Shown: positions 47,067 through 57,376, counted from the stretch's first letter. The stretch: DNA of 64,000 nucleotides from an uncultured Aquimarina sp. (GCA_947498775.1 CANMLL010000008.1:124001-188000); one strand, 5' to 3'. The notes: generated by a model not told the origin, from the letters alone. Program-made: numbers and translations.

Positions 47067-49699
47067 TTAGAAATTGAAATCTAACCTGGCATAGTAATAT
47101 GCTCCACCAAATCCCATTTGCACGGCATCCCAATAACCTCCGGCTTCGGTATTTCCATCATCTTGCTGGTCTGGATACTCATTTGTGATGTTGTTTCCTC
47201 CGATAGTGAGTTTAAGATTGTCATCTAGCTTGTATCCTAGATTAAGATCTGCAGTAATTTTTGCTCCATACACATCTTCAAGATCTTCGAAATCTATAAG
47301 GATAATTTCACTAAAACGGGTTAAGGCGAGTCCGGCACTAAACCTTTCTTTACTGTAATTTGTATTAAAAGCAAACTTACTTTCTGGTGCTGAAGCCAAT
47401 AGAAAAGCTTTTTCTCTTTTTCCAAAGAAAGTAGCTTCGTCTAAATTACCATTTTTTACTTCCTTGATATACATGTTGTTCACATTACCAGCTAGGGTAG
47501 CAGATAGATTACCAAAGTCATAATTTCCTTTCCATGATAATATAAGGTCTAAACCTACAGTTTCGGTATCTACACCATTTGCAAAGAATTGTGCTTCATT
47601 TACATTAGGAATCTGCGGAGCTTCAAAAGTTCCTGTAAGTACAATACGATCTTTTACATTGATAAAATACCCATCTATGGTTGCCGTAAAATTTCCGATA
47701 TTTGCTGTTACTCCTGCGGCAGCATTAATTGCAGTTTCTTCATCAAGAGCATCAATTCCAAAGGATGCTGTTATGGGACTATTGTTTGGCGATAGCAATG
47801 TTTCTGTTGCTGTGCCTCCTTGAAAATCTGTAAACCTCAGGTTATAATAGATCTGTGCCAAAGAAGGAGCTCTAAATCCAGTACTTACTGATCCTCTGAT
47901 ATTGATGTCTTTTGTAGCTTTTATTCTGAAAGCTAACTTACCGTTGATAGTACTTCCAAAATCACTATAATTTTCGAACCTTGCCGCACCACCTAATAAA
48001 AAGTTATCTGTTACATCAAGTTCTGCATCTGCATATACAGAAAGGTTTGATCTAGAACGATCTACTTCGTTAGCCGGGCTATATCCTGGGAATCCTTGCG
48101 AACCACCAGGTCTAGGAATTAAATCTCCAGTATCTGGATCTGTAAAAGTTGGTTGTGTCTGATTAGCGGGATCGGTGATAGGGATTCCGTTAACATCGTA
48201 AGTAGCATAAGATCCTTCTTCTCCAGCAAAAATTATGAAATTTTCGGTTCTGTACTCTGTACCAAAAGCTATATTTAATCCTTTGGATATGTTTGGATAA
48301 TATTTTGAAAAATCAAGGCTGGTATTATTTTGACTTAAACTATGCCCACCAGCATCAAAATCTGTTGGGAAGAAGCTTCCAGAGAAGCGTTTAAAGTTCC
48401 TTTTATGAAATAGTGAAAATTATTCTTACCCCAGGTGTTGTTAATGTCAATTTTCCAGCCACTATCGGTTTCAGTTCTAATTCCCGCAGATACAGAATTA
48501 TCAATAATGTTGGAGGTAATTCTTGGTGTGAAACCATCTGAATAAATCTCTGTAACTACTCGTTCTCCACCATTACGTGTAAAGGCAAAGGCATCAGTGT
48601 CTCGATAGTTTCTTCCACCAAAAGCATATAATTCTGTTTTATTTGATATTGGTATAACCGCATTGGCAAAAAAGTTAAAGCCGTCTATTGCTGCTTCACC
48701 AAAACCTCTTCTAAAATCAAAACCAGGGCGTAATGTCTTGTTTTTGCTTAGGTACTCTGTTGTGAAATTAGCAAAACCTCCTTCACCAATTTCTACTCCA
48801 TAGTTTGCAGTTATTTTTACAGACCCTCCATCAAAATCCTGATCATCACCGATACGATTTCCATCATTATCGGTGTCTAAGCGGTTTCCATCAGTATTTG
48901 GAGTTCCAGCAGGGAAATCACCTTTGGCGTTTGTATTGTAAGCTCCATAACTAATGCTTCCTGATAATTTGTTGACATTATTTTTTAAAACGATATTAAT
49001 AACACCTGCAATGGCATCTGATCCATATTGCGCAGCGGCACCATCTCTTAAGACTTCAATTCTTCTGATTGCCGAAGCAGGTATTGCATTAAGATCTGTA
49101 CCAGAATTTCCTCTTCCTCGGGTACCAAAAATATTGATTAGAGAAGAGGAGTGTCTTCTTTTACCATTGATCAATACTAGAGTTTGATCAGGGCCTAAAC
49201 CACGTAATGTTGCAGGGTCAACATGATCTGCCCCATCAGAACCAGATTGTTTATTAGCATTAAATGAAGGAGCGGTATATTGCAAAAGTTCATTGATTTC
49301 AATTTTACCACTTTTAGTGATTATTTCCTGCATATCTATAATATCTATAGCTACCGGAGTATCAGTTGCAGTACGTTTTGGACTTCTTGAACCAACTATG
49401 ATAATAGTACTTAATGCTTCTCCTTCTAAAAGAGTAACATCAATTTTTTCTTGAGCGTCAACTTTGATTTCTTGTGTTTCAAAACCTACAAAGCTATAAA
49501 CAAGGGTTGCATCTGCATCTACTGCAATGGCGTAATTACCTTGTTCATCTGTAGTAGTTCCTTTTTCAGAACCTTTTTCTATAATGTTAACATAAGGTAA
49601 CGGAGCTCCTGATACATCAGTAACTGTACCGCTAATAATTTGCTGACCAATGGATATATTAGCGAATAAAACGAATAAAATAAGTGTGAATTTTTTCAT
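47067..49699 (-). pseudogene. TonB-dependent receptor, broken by one frameshift
   Basis: The N-terminal part (48335-49699 frame, 454 codons) has a signal peptide (KKFTLILFVLFANISIGQ), a CarboxypepD-like module (GTVTDVSGAPLPYVNIIEKG), the plug (VNIIDMQ-like VAIDIIDMQEIITKSGKIEI, LRGLGPDQTLVLINGKRR, VLRDGAAAQYGSDAIAGVIN) and the first barrel strands. In the other frame the barrel continues without stops from about 48370 to the end (GFRAPSLAQIYYNLRF, final DFNF). One missing base in the CCC run at 48367-48369 (SSPTDFDAGG expected) explains both halves, a total of about 877 codons. It would have been an outer-membrane importer of unknown ligand. Confidence 0.88.
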
Positions 49700-49791
49700 G
49701 TAAAGAGTGTTTATTTAAGGTGATTGTTACCTTAAATATATTTAAAACCGTACTCTTTTAACATACACTTTTGATTTTTTTTAAATTTTTG

Positions 49792-49820
49792 CAAAAAAAC
49801 CAGACGATATCGTCTGGTTT
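49792..49820 (-). terminator. Terminator of the secreted-protein gene at 49866
   Basis: AAACCAGACGA and TCGTCTGGTTT around TA form a perfect stem, with a T-run following on the minus strand, 45 bases past the stop codon at 49866. Confidence 0.85.
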
Positions 49821-49865
49821 AATTTTTTGAGTTAGAAAGAAGTTTTACTTCTGGTACATAAAGTG

Positions 49866-50384
49866 CTAATTTGCTTTGTACACCGTTGTGATTACTTTAT
49901 CTGTTTTAGCATCATATCGCTCTAAGATAAAATTTTTCTCTTTATCAAAATGGCCCAGACAATTATCTTTTTCTCCCATATTTACAATATAGTATCCACT
50001 ACTTACGGGTCTTGCCTTTGAGGTTTGATTTCCGGATTTGCGCAACAACGTAATTCTATAGCCATTGCCATCGGGAATTAAAGTGTAAGAATCTGCATCA
50101 GATGAAGAATGTGATTTTTGAACCTGTACTTCAGAATCTGTATAAGAAGCAGATTGATTCGTTTTATCTTCGTCTCCCGGATTAAGTTTAATCTCGCTTT
50201 TTTTGGTAATAACTTCTTGTTTTTTAATGACTTTTTCTTCACCATTAGGTCCTTTAATTCGAATGATTTTTGTCACCGTCTCTTTTGATGAATTTTCCTT
50301 CCCTTTATGCTCTTCAGATTGTGCAAATAATACTGACGCACAACTTATACATACTACAGTGGTTATAATTTTAATAGTTCTCAT
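49866..50384 (-). CDS. Secreted Ser/Lys-rich protein of unknown function
   Basis: The 172-residue product has a signal peptide (IKIITTVVCISCASVLFAQ) and a low-complexity charged region rich in Lys, Glu and Ser (GPNGEEKVIKKQEVITKKSE, then SYTDSEVQVQKSHSSSDADS). A more ordered C-terminus follows (GYRITLLRKSGNQTSKARPV, and FDKEKNFILERYDAKTDKVI). I recognise no family. Transcription ends at the hairpin just downstream, so it is a single-gene unit. Confidence 0.6.
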   Translation of the reverse strand: MRTIKIITTVVCISCASVLFAQSEEHKGKENSSKETVTKIIRIKGPNGEEKVIKKQEVITKKSEIKLNPGDEDKTNQSASYTDSEVQVQKSHSSSDADSYTLIPDGNGYRITLLRKSGNQTSKARPVSSGYYIVNMGEKDNCLGHFDKEKNFILERYDAKTDKVITTVYKAN

Positions 50385-50586
50385 TGTGTTTATTTATTAG
50401 GCTTAAAATTACAAAAAAAAGAAAAAACACTCAAAAACATTGGTCTTCATTTAGACAAGTGGGGTCGGTTATATAACAATCTTATAGTATTGTATTTGTA
50501 TGGTACATAATAATACTATTATCTTTGCACTCTTAAAAATTGAGGTTGTTTTTAATACATATCTCAAAAATTTTATCACAATTATT

Positions 50587-51681
50587 ATGAAAGCAGGAAT
50601 TGTAGGATTACCTAATGTTGGAAAATCAACATTGTTCAATTGTTTATCTAATGCCAAGGCGCAAAGTGCTAATTTTCCATTCTGCACTATCGAACCTAAT
50701 ATTGGTGTGGTAAATGTTCCGGATGCAAGGTTAGAAAAATTAAAAGAACTCGTTAATCCAGAACGAGTAATTCCTGCAACAGTTGAGATTGTAGATATAG
50801 CAGGATTGGTAAAAGGAGCCAGTAAAGGTGAAGGTTTAGGAAATCAGTTTTTGGGTAATATCCGAGAAACTGATGCTATTATTCATGTGCTGCGTTGTTT
50901 TGATAATGATAATATTGTTCATGTAGATGGATCTATAGATCCCATTCGAGATAAGGAAACGATAGATATCGAATTGCAGTTAAAGGATCTGGAAAGTATA
51001 GAAAAAAAGCTAGATAAAGTAAAACGAGCTGCCAAAACAGGAAATAAAGAAGCTCAAAAAGAAGAAGCGGCTTTATTAAAACTTAAAGAAGGACTTGAAG
51101 CAGGAGTATCTGTAAGAGCTATACCTGTTTCTGAAGATGATCAATTAGCTTATGTTAAACCACTTCAGCTTATCACTGATAAGCCCGTCTTATATGTTTG
51201 TAATGTAGACGAAGGAGCTGCGGTTAGTGGAAACGATTATGTAACAAAAGTAAGAGAAAAAGTAGCTTCAGAAAATGCTGAAGTAATTGTATTGGCGGTA
51301 GGAACTGAAGCAGACATTACAGAGCTGGATGATTATGAGGAGCGACAACTATTTTTACAGGATATGGGACTAGAAGAACCAGGAGCTTCAGTGTTAATTC
51401 GCGCCGCTTATAAATTGTTAAACCAGCAAACGTATTTTACTGCGGGGGTAAAAGAAGTTAGAGCTTGGACGGTTACCATCGGAGCTACAGCTCCTCAAGC
51501 TGCAGGAGTGATTCACACAGATTTTGAGAAAGGTTTTATAAGAGCCGAAGTAATCAAATATGACGATTTTATGAAGTATGGTAGCGAGGCAAAAGCAAGA
51601 GAAGCAGGAAAGCTAGGTGTAGAAGGAAAAGGGTATATCGTAAATGATGGTGATGTGATGCACTTCTTATTCAATGTATAA
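50587..51681 (+). CDS. ychF: Ribosome-binding ATPase YchF
   Basis: YchF is an Obg-family, universally conserved translation-linked P-loop ATPase of 364 residues here. The G1 motif is GLPNVGKSTLFN (7-18), with the usual NFPFCTIEPNIGVVNVPD and a TGS domain at the end (FTAGVKEVRAWTV and NDGDVMHFLFNV). A longer upstream frame from 50500 has no conserved support, so ATG at 50587 is chosen. The gene is monocistronic. Confidence 0.96.
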   Translation: MKAGIVGLPNVGKSTLFNCLSNAKAQSANFPFCTIEPNIGVVNVPDARLEKLKELVNPERVIPATVEIVDIAGLVKGASKGEGLGNQFLGNIRETDAIIHVLRCFDNDNIVHVDGSIDPIRDKETIDIELQLKDLESIEKKLDKVKRAAKTGNKEAQKEEAALLKLKEGLEAGVSVRAIPVSEDDQLAYVKPLQLITDKPVLYVCNVDEGAAVSGNDYVTKVREKVASENAEVIVLAVGTEADITELDDYEERQLFLQDMGLEEPGASVLIRAAYKLLNQQTYFTAGVKEVRAWTVTIGATAPQAAGVIHTDFEKGFIRAEVIKYDDFMKYGSEAKAREAGKLGVEGKGYIVNDGDVMHFLFNV

Positions 51682-51869
51682 AAAAAATATCATTGATATT
51701 GTATATATAAGAGACTATCTTCTTTGTTGGAGATCAAGTCTTGATCCGAAAATAATTATAAACTACTAATTGTTAGTTTGTTAATCTCTGTTAAATATGT
51801 GTTTCTACTGTAACAGATTCGACTCCATCATGGTCTTATAATTATAAATCAATAAAAAACGAATAGATC

Positions 51870-52202
51870 ATGAGAAAATTAAATGTATTGCTTTTGGCAG
51901 CCGCATTTGCAGTAAGTAGTATTGCGAGCGCTGGTACCAATCCAAAAAAAACGGAAAATGTTCTTGCCAAAGAGATTAAAACGTTATTGAAGAAACCTTC
52001 TTTTAAAATTAAAAAAGAGTTAACAGCGTATGTTACGCTTACATTAAATGATGCAAATGAATTTGTAGTCATATCGGTTGATTCTAATAGTGAGGAGCTA
52101 GAAAACTTTATTAAGCATCGCCTAAACTATAAAAAAGTAGGTGCACAATTGTATGGTGATACCAAGTTTTTTAAAGTGCCTGTAAGATTGGTAAAAGAGT
52201 AA
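51870..52202 (+). CDS. Small secreted protein of unknown function
   Basis: The 110-residue product has a signal peptide (RKLNVLLLAAAFAVSSIASA) and a mature part of about 90 residues that reads LTAYVTLTLNDANEFVVISV, DSNSEELENFIKHRLNYKKV, and VPVRLVKE. The C-terminal pattern is similar to a secretin/TonB-like small fold, but this is not a firm match. A strong terminator follows, so it is a single unit. Confidence 0.6.
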   Translation: MRKLNVLLLAAAFAVSSIASAGTNPKKTENVLAKEIKTLLKKPSFKIKKELTAYVTLTLNDANEFVVISVDSNSEELENFIKHRLNYKKVGAQLYGDTKFFKVPVRLVKE

Positions 52203-52224
52203 AGTTAAGAAATATGCAGTAATC

Positions 52225-52256
52225 AAAATCCCGGTCTCATCAACCGGGATTTTTTA
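52225..52256 (+). terminator. Terminator of the small secreted-protein gene
   Basis: ATCCCGGT and ACCGGGAT form an 8-bp stem with a 7-base loop and T-run. Its 3' end overlaps the stop codon of the convergent methyltransferase gene. Confidence 0.9.
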
Positions 52257-53858
52257 ATTTCCTATAAGATAGTTGATACTAACGGTGGCTAAATCAGAGT
52301 TGGGAAACTTAGAAAAATGTCTTTGGTCACTTTGTAAACCAACTTCCTTAACAATTTTTAAAAAAGAATCAATTTCAAGTATGTATTGATCAGAAAACCC
52401 GTGAGTAGCATCATAAGCCGTGGCTGCTGTTTTACCTATGTTTTGGGCGGTTAGTTCTGGTGAGATGGTGTGTAGCTCAATAACGATCAATCCAAACTTT
52501 TTAATATGCGGTGCCCACCTTTTGAAATGATCTTTGAGATTGCGTTCTACGTCTGTATTCTCTAAACGTTTTCCTCGATAAGCAAAGGCACCTGTGGATT
52601 GACTTGGAGTGTTTAGTATAGACACAGGATCACTCCAGATCCTGTTGTGATCAAGAAATGTTCTTACTGATAATAAGTCTTTCAGCTCAATATTATAATT
52701 CTCTTTTAGATCCTTTTGTAATAAATCCGGATCGCTTATGTCTCCCCATATTACTTTTGCCCATATATCGGACTGAATAAGGTTAGCCCGGGTAACTTGT
52801 AGTGCTGCTTTATTGTAATCGGCACCTACTAGAAAAAGAGGATGATCATCAAGGTATTTTCCGCGCAATGTTTTGGATGCAATAACGTCAAAAAGATGGA
52901 TTAAAAAAGCTCCATTGCCACATCCCATATCCAAAATTCCTTTGGGCTGTTCCTCAAGAGGTTTATTGAATAAACTTATTATAATTTCATCAATTTTTTT
53001 GAAATAAGTCGCATGTGCGCCTCCACTTCCCCAAACATTCATTTCTCTGTCTACATGACTTTCGTTTTCGCTGGTAGTGTTCCATAATACATTGGGGTCT
53101 CCAAATAATAAATTATCCATTTGCCTAAACATAGGGATATATGAAACAGTAACACCATAAGCAGATGCTCTTTTTGCAAAGAACAGTCCTTTATCTGTAA
53201 AGGTATAGTTGCTATTCGACTTGCTAAACCATCCCAATTGTGAAAGAAAAGTAAGGATGGTATCAAAACTTTTGGGAAACTTATGGTATTCATCAGCACT
53301 AAAAGATGCTTCCATAAAATATTTATGAAACATGCCTCCCATACCCAGATGCACCGTAGTAGGGCCAACAAGAATACCTTCTATATGTTTTAAGATTTGA
53401 TTTTGAGTTTTTGTGATGGATGCATTTGTAGGTGTTACTAGATTAAACCGGTTCTTATGTTTGTTAAATAACTTTTCTAGTTTATGGAAAGGTTCTAATT
53501 CAAATTTTCTAGGATGAAATTTTCCAGAGTATTCTAGCAAATCAACGATGTCGGCATACAAGTAAAAATGTTCAAAAGCGGTCTCTGAATTATTATTTAT
53601 GCTAATAATAACTTCTTTGGCGGTAACTTTATAATCTAACCAACCCTGAGCGCTTAATATACGCAAGGCAATATTGAGATACCCCTCATTAGCTTTGCAA
53701 TCTTTGGCGATTTGCGCAGTCGATGATTCTTTGTTAGTAAGTAGGTATTGGGTAACATTGTTTTTCAATATACTGTAGGCAACAGGGGCAACTGCGATAC
53801 CGTCTAAGTGCCTAAAAAGTTCTTCTCTGTATTGTTGTTTTTCTGTAGAAGTAAGCAT
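52254..53858 (-). CDS. Large SAM-dependent methyltransferase with N-terminal winged-helix region
   Basis: The 534-residue protein has an N-terminal part with winged-helix features as in O-methyltransferase dimerisation domains (KDCKANEGYLNIALRILSAQ, and a second repeat near residues 190-250). A class I methyltransferase core begins at about 318 (GILDMGCGNGAFLIHLF, then GADYNKAALQVTRANL, VIWGDISDP). C-terminal motifs include IELHTISPELTAQN. The acceptor is unknown; a natural-product methyltransferase is possible. No biosynthetic cluster surrounds it. Confidence 0.75.
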   Translation of the reverse strand: MLTSTEKQQYREELFRHLDGIAVAPVAYSILKNNVTQYLLTNKESSTAQIAKDCKANEGYLNIALRILSAQGWLDYKVTAKEVIISINNNSETAFEHFYLYADIVDLLEYSGKFHPRKFELEPFHKLEKLFNKHKNRFNLVTPTNASITKTQNQILKHIEGILVGPTTVHLGMGGMFHKYFMEASFSADEYHKFPKSFDTILTFLSQLGWFSKSNSNYTFTDKGLFFAKRASAYGVTVSYIPMFRQMDNLLFGDPNVLWNTTSENESHVDREMNVWGSGGAHATYFKKIDEIIISLFNKPLEEQPKGILDMGCGNGAFLIHLFDVIASKTLRGKYLDDHPLFLVGADYNKAALQVTRANLIQSDIWAKVIWGDISDPDLLQKDLKENYNIELKDLLSVRTFLDHNRIWSDPVSILNTPSQSTGAFAYRGKRLENTDVERNLKDHFKRWAPHIKKFGLIVIELHTISPELTAQNIGKTAATAYDATHGFSDQYILEIDSFLKIVKEVGLQSDQRHFSKFPNSDLATVSINYLIGN

Positions 53859-53939
53859 AAATGTTTAATTGAGAGGTTGTTGATTAGTTATAACCAAATT
53901 AAGCATTTATTTTGAAGATTAGAATCTTATTTTGTTCTG

Positions 53940-54194
53940 TTATTTGGGATTAGGTTTGCTTTCTTTCTTGGGCATTGGACCTCTAAGATGTATAATCAAT
54001 CCGTTTAGGAAATTACGCAGTATTTGATCTCCGCATTCCATATACTTTGGATGACTTTCATTTCTGAAAAATGCTCCTAATTCACTTTTAGTCACCTTAA
54101 AGTCAACTAATGCACAAATTTTCACAATATCATCATCTCTTAGTTTATGTGCTACACGAAGCTTTTTGAAAATATCATTATTTGTTAAACCCAT
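53940..54194 (-). CDS. DUF1456 (YehS-like) small protein
   Basis: The 84-residue protein is a single DUF1456 unit (GLTNNDIFKKLRVAHKLRDD, then DFKVTKSELGAFFRNESHPK, and CGDQILRNFLNGL). E. coli YehS has two such units, so this is the half-length form. Function unknown. The C-terminal tail GPMPKKESKPNPK is basic. It is 80 bases from the methyltransferase gene on the same strand. Confidence 0.85.
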   Translation of the reverse strand: MGLTNNDIFKKLRVAHKLRDDDIVKICALVDFKVTKSELGAFFRNESHPKYMECGDQILRNFLNGLIIHLRGPMPKKESKPNPK

Positions 54195-54278
54195 ACAGCA
54201 AAGGTATGCTTTGTTGCTGAAAAGCAGTTAATATAATTTGAAATTTACTATTTTGGATGTGAAAAAGTAATAGGTTTT

Positions 54279-54680
54279 ATGTATAGTAAAGAGGAAAAAC
54301 TAAGTTTGCTTTCTGAAATGATTCAGTTTGCAAAGGTAGATAAGGAGTTCAAGGAACAGGAATATGATTTTATTGTTGTTGTGGCGTTACAATTAGGGGT
54401 GACCAGGCAAGAAATTGATGATTTAATTAAAAACAGAGCAGAAAAAAAGAATTTGCAACCAGAATCACAGCGAATTCTTCAATTTCATAGGTTGGTATTG
54501 CTAATGAATATAGATATGCAAGCTTCTCCTACAGAAATTCATAATATAAAGGATATAGGATTGCGTATGGGATTGCGCCCAGAAGCAATTGATACAGTTT
54601 TAATGGAAATGCATAAATATCCTAATAAAGTTATTCCTCCAAAAACGCTAATAGCAATTTTTACCCGCTTTTATAATTAA
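54279..54680 (+). CDS. TerB-like helical protein
   Basis: The 133-residue all-helical protein begins KLSLLSEMIQFAKVDKEFKE and continues VVVVALQLGVTRQEIDDLIK with the repeated acidic helical pattern of TerB-like proteins (the YebE/TerB fold). No other tellurite-resistance (ter) genes are near, so a role in tellurite resistance should not be assumed. There is no signal peptide. Confidence 0.7.
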   Translation: MYSKEEKLSLLSEMIQFAKVDKEFKEQEYDFIVVVALQLGVTRQEIDDLIKNRAEKKNLQPESQRILQFHRLVLLMNIDMQASPTEIHNIKDIGLRMGLRPEAIDTVLMEMHKYPNKVIPPKTLIAIFTRFYN

Positions 54681-54963
54681 TGAAACCGCAGATTTAAGAG
54701 TTGAAAACGAATTGAATCTGTATGGTCTAATTATCCTTCTGTAGAACGGGATCCCCTTTTTTTTTGATTTTTGTTATAGTGCTAAGAGCGAATTGATTCT
54801 ATATTTTTATGCGAATATGTCATCTATGAAACTCGATATAATGACAAAAAGTCACTATTTTATTGAACACAGATGACAAATTGACGCTATTCTATTGATG
54901 GAACCCAAATTGCTATATACTCATTGAAATTAAAATTTTGAATAACCTTAAAAATACAATACA

Positions 54964-55401
54964 ATGAGTTTAATTAAAAGAACAGACAGATTACCTTTCA
55001 TTTTTGATGATTTCTTTACTTCCGATTGGTTTGGAGGTACAGTCAGTACAAATAAAATTGGTATCAATACACCTGCCGTAAATGTAAAAGAGACAGCTAA
55101 TAGTTTTGATTTAGAGCTTGCAGCACCAGGGCTTACCAAAGAAGATTTTAATATAGAATTGGATCATGATGTTCTGGTAATTTCTTCAGAAACAAAATCT
55201 GAAAAAGAAACCAAAGAGAATGATGGTAAATACTCTAGACAAGAATTTAGCTATCAGTCATTTAAAAGGTCTTTTACATTACCTGATACTGCTAATGGTA
55301 ACGAAATTAGTGCTGCTTACGAAAATGGAGTTTTATTGGTCGCAATACCTAAAAAAGAAGAAGCAAAAGTACAACCCAAAAGGTTGATTGAGATTTCATA
55401 G
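54964..55401 (+). CDS. Small heat-shock protein Hsp20
   Basis: The 145-residue ATP-independent chaperone holds denatured proteins. The alpha-crystallin domain runs from about 35 to 130 (VNVKETANSFDLELAAPGLT, DHDVLVISSETKSEK, then YENGVLLVAIPKK) and the C-terminus ends in QPKRLIEIS, which contains the I-x-I oligomerisation motif. The 283-base upstream gap is AT-rich with no sigma-32 site that I can defend. It is monocistronic with its own terminator. Confidence 0.93.
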   Translation: MSLIKRTDRLPFIFDDFFTSDWFGGTVSTNKIGINTPAVNVKETANSFDLELAAPGLTKEDFNIELDHDVLVISSETKSEKETKENDGKYSRQEFSYQSFKRSFTLPDTANGNEISAAYENGVLLVAIPKKEEAKVQPKRLIEIS

Positions 55402-55437
55402 TTTGATTTGATTTGAGATTTTATTTAGTTAATTAAT

Positions 55438-55463
55438 GTTGCAAAAACGTCCTTTTTTTAGGG
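55438..55463 (+). terminator. Terminator of the Hsp20 gene
   Basis: AAAACGTCC and GGGCGTTTT (one U-G pair) form a stem with a T-rich loop, 36 bases after the hsp20 stop. Confidence 0.75.
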
Positions 55464-55554
55464 CGTTTTCGCGTTTTATAAACTTTACGAGATAATGCAG
55501 ATTTTTTTATATAGAATTTTATTTGTACTATTGTGATATCAAAATGATATCATT

Positions 55555-56409
55555 ATGAAACAAGAAAAAAATATAAAAGCGAGTAACGGTTACGTTGTAT
55601 TAAGTTTATTATTTGTGGTCATAGCCACCATGATAACGGGAATTGTAATTACCCAAAATCCATCATTTTTGGTTTTGATGGGAGTGATTATTTTACTTAT
55701 CAAAGGTTTCTTCATTGTGAATCCCAATAGTTCTAAGGTTTTGGTCTTATTTGGTGCGTATAAAGGAACCGTAAAGGATAATGGTTTTTTCTGGGCCAAC
55801 CCTTTTTATGCCAAGCAGAGGATTTCGTTAAGGGCAAGAAATTTTTATAGTGAGCGCGTAAAGGTGAATGACAAAATAGGTAATCCGATTTTGATTAATG
55901 TAATTTTAGTTTGGAAAGTAGAAGATACTTATAAGGCGGCTTTTGATGTTGATCAATATGAAGAGTTTGTGCGAGTACAAACTGATGCTGCGGTAAGAAA
56001 ACTTGCAGGTTCTTATCCATATGATAATTTTGCAGAAGGTCATCACGAGGTGACATTGTTATCAGGGCTAGATGAAGTGAATGAGGCTTTAGAGAATGAA
56101 ATAACAGAACGATTAGCGATTGCAGGAATTAAAGTTATGGAGGCAAGAATTGGATATTTGGCGTATGCACCGGAAATAGCAAGCTCCATGTTGAAGAGAC
56201 AACAAGCAGTTGCTATCGTAGCGGCTCGTAAAAAAATTGTTGAAGGAGCGGTGGGTATGGTAGAAGATGCATTATTAAAATTATCTGAAGATGATATTAT
56301 TGATTTTGATGATGATAAAAAAGCATCAATGGTTAGTAATTTAATGGTAGTTTTGTGTGGAGATAAAGAAGCCACTCCTGTAATAAACACAGGTACATTA
56401 CATTCATAG
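55555..56409 (+). CDS. SPFH-domain membrane protein
   Basis: The 284-residue protein has two adjacent hydrophobic segments in the first 55 residues (YVVLSLLFVVIATMITGIVI, and FLVLMGVIILLIKGFFIV) and an SPFH/band-7 domain. Key motifs are NSSKVLVLFGAYKGTVKDNG, FWANPFYAKQRISLRARNFY, and the C-terminal helical AYAPEIASSMLKRQQAVAIV, then AARKKIVEGAVGM. Such proteins organise lipid microdomains. Its stop is three bases from the start of an Arc-like protein. Confidence 0.88.
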   Translation: MKQEKNIKASNGYVVLSLLFVVIATMITGIVITQNPSFLVLMGVIILLIKGFFIVNPNSSKVLVLFGAYKGTVKDNGFFWANPFYAKQRISLRARNFYSERVKVNDKIGNPILINVILVWKVEDTYKAAFDVDQYEEFVRVQTDAAVRKLAGSYPYDNFAEGHHEVTLLSGLDEVNEALENEITERLAIAGIKVMEARIGYLAYAPEIASSMLKRQQAVAIVAARKKIVEGAVGMVEDALLKLSEDDIIDFDDDKKASMVSNLMVVLCGDKEATPVINTGTLHS

Positions 56410-56412
56410 TTT

Positions 56413-56598
56413 ATGAGCAAAAAGAAGTCATTTGTCCTTAGAATAGACCCTGAAACTTTCCAGTTGATAGAGAAATGGGCAGATGACGAATTTCGTAGTG
56501 TGAACGGCCAATTAGAGTGGATGATACATAAAAGTCTAAAGGATGCCAAACGATTAAAATCAAAAAGCGATCCGAATAATTCAGAAAAAGGTAAATAA
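56413..56598 (+). CDS. Arc-like ribbon-helix-helix protein
   Basis: This 61-residue protein begins MSKKKSFVLRIDPETFQLIE and continues KWADDEFRSVNGQLEWMIHK, the ribbon-helix-helix pattern of Arc-type repressors (beta strand, then two helices), plus a basic tail. It is three bases downstream of the SPFH gene, so it is co-translated or co-transcribed with it. It would be expected to bind DNA as a dimer; the link to a membrane-domain protein is unexplained. Confidence 0.85.
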   Translation: MSKKKSFVLRIDPETFQLIEKWADDEFRSVNGQLEWMIHKSLKDAKRLKSKSDPNNSEKGK

Positions 56599-56616
56599 AG
56601 AAGAATAACCGCTATG

Positions 56617-57375
56617 TTATAAATCCAACCACTTTTTGAAATTAGAAGTCCGTTCTCTAGAAACTATAATTTGTTCGTCATCTTTCGGTTTTAGCTTCAA
56701 CAGTAATCTACTGTTGAAGTAACTATGAATTTCAACCACGGCTTTTACCGAAACCATGAACTTTCGATTTATCCTGAAGAATTGAACAGGGTCCAGAATA
56801 TCTTCTAATTGATCAATAGAATATTCGATTGGATACTGTTGCCCTTTATGAGTGTACAAAAAAATCAAACCTTCGTTAGATTTAAAGTAGGCAATATCTT
56901 CTACATCAAAAGAATTAAATTGATTGCCTACCTTTACCATAAATCGTTTTTTATACTCTTTCGAAAACAAATTTTTAATACGCTCAAATTTGTCGTCATT
57001 AAATTTTGAATCAGAGTCAATATGATTCTTTCGGTATTTTACCAATGCATTTTGAAGGTCCTTTTTATCAATAGGTTTTAATAAATAATCCACTCCGTTA
57101 TATTTAAAACCTCGTATGGCATACTCATTATAGGCTGTCGTAAATATTACAGGGGGATGATCTTCTAAAGTATCAAGAATATCAAAACCATACCCATCAT
57201 TAAGTTGAATGTCTAAAAATATTAAATCGGGCAGGGGGTTGTTTTCAAACCAATCTTTACTGCTTTCTACCGAGGTAAGCTGGCTCGCAATCTCTATTTC
57301 GGGAGCTAATTCGCCTATCAGATTTGCCAGACGTCTCGAAGCAATATTTTCGTCCTCAATAATTACTGCTTTCAT
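56617..57375 (-). CDS. LytTR-family response regulator
   Basis: The 252-residue protein has a receiver domain (phospho-acceptor Asp55 in LPDLIFLDIQLND, acid pocket at IIEDEN, and the TTAYNEYAIRGF switch strand, Lys in YLLKPIDKKD). A LytTR DNA-binding domain follows from about 150 (VEDIAYFKSNEGLIFLYTHK, then QFFRINRKFMVSVKAVVEIH). It lies one base after the cognate kinase on the same strand. Together they form a LytS/AlgR-type two-component system. Confidence 0.94.
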   Translation of the reverse strand: MKAVIIEDENIASRRLANLIGELAPEIEIASQLTSVESSKDWFENNPLPDLIFLDIQLNDGYGFDILDTLEDHPPVIFTTAYNEYAIRGFKYNGVDYLLKPIDKKDLQNALVKYRKNHIDSDSKFNDDKFERIKNLFSKEYKKRFMVKVGNQFNSFDVEDIAYFKSNEGLIFLYTHKGQQYPIEYSIDQLEDILDPVQFFRINRKFMVSVKAVVEIHSYFNSRLLLKLKPKDDEQIIVSRERTSNFKKWLDL

Positions 57376-57376
57376 T

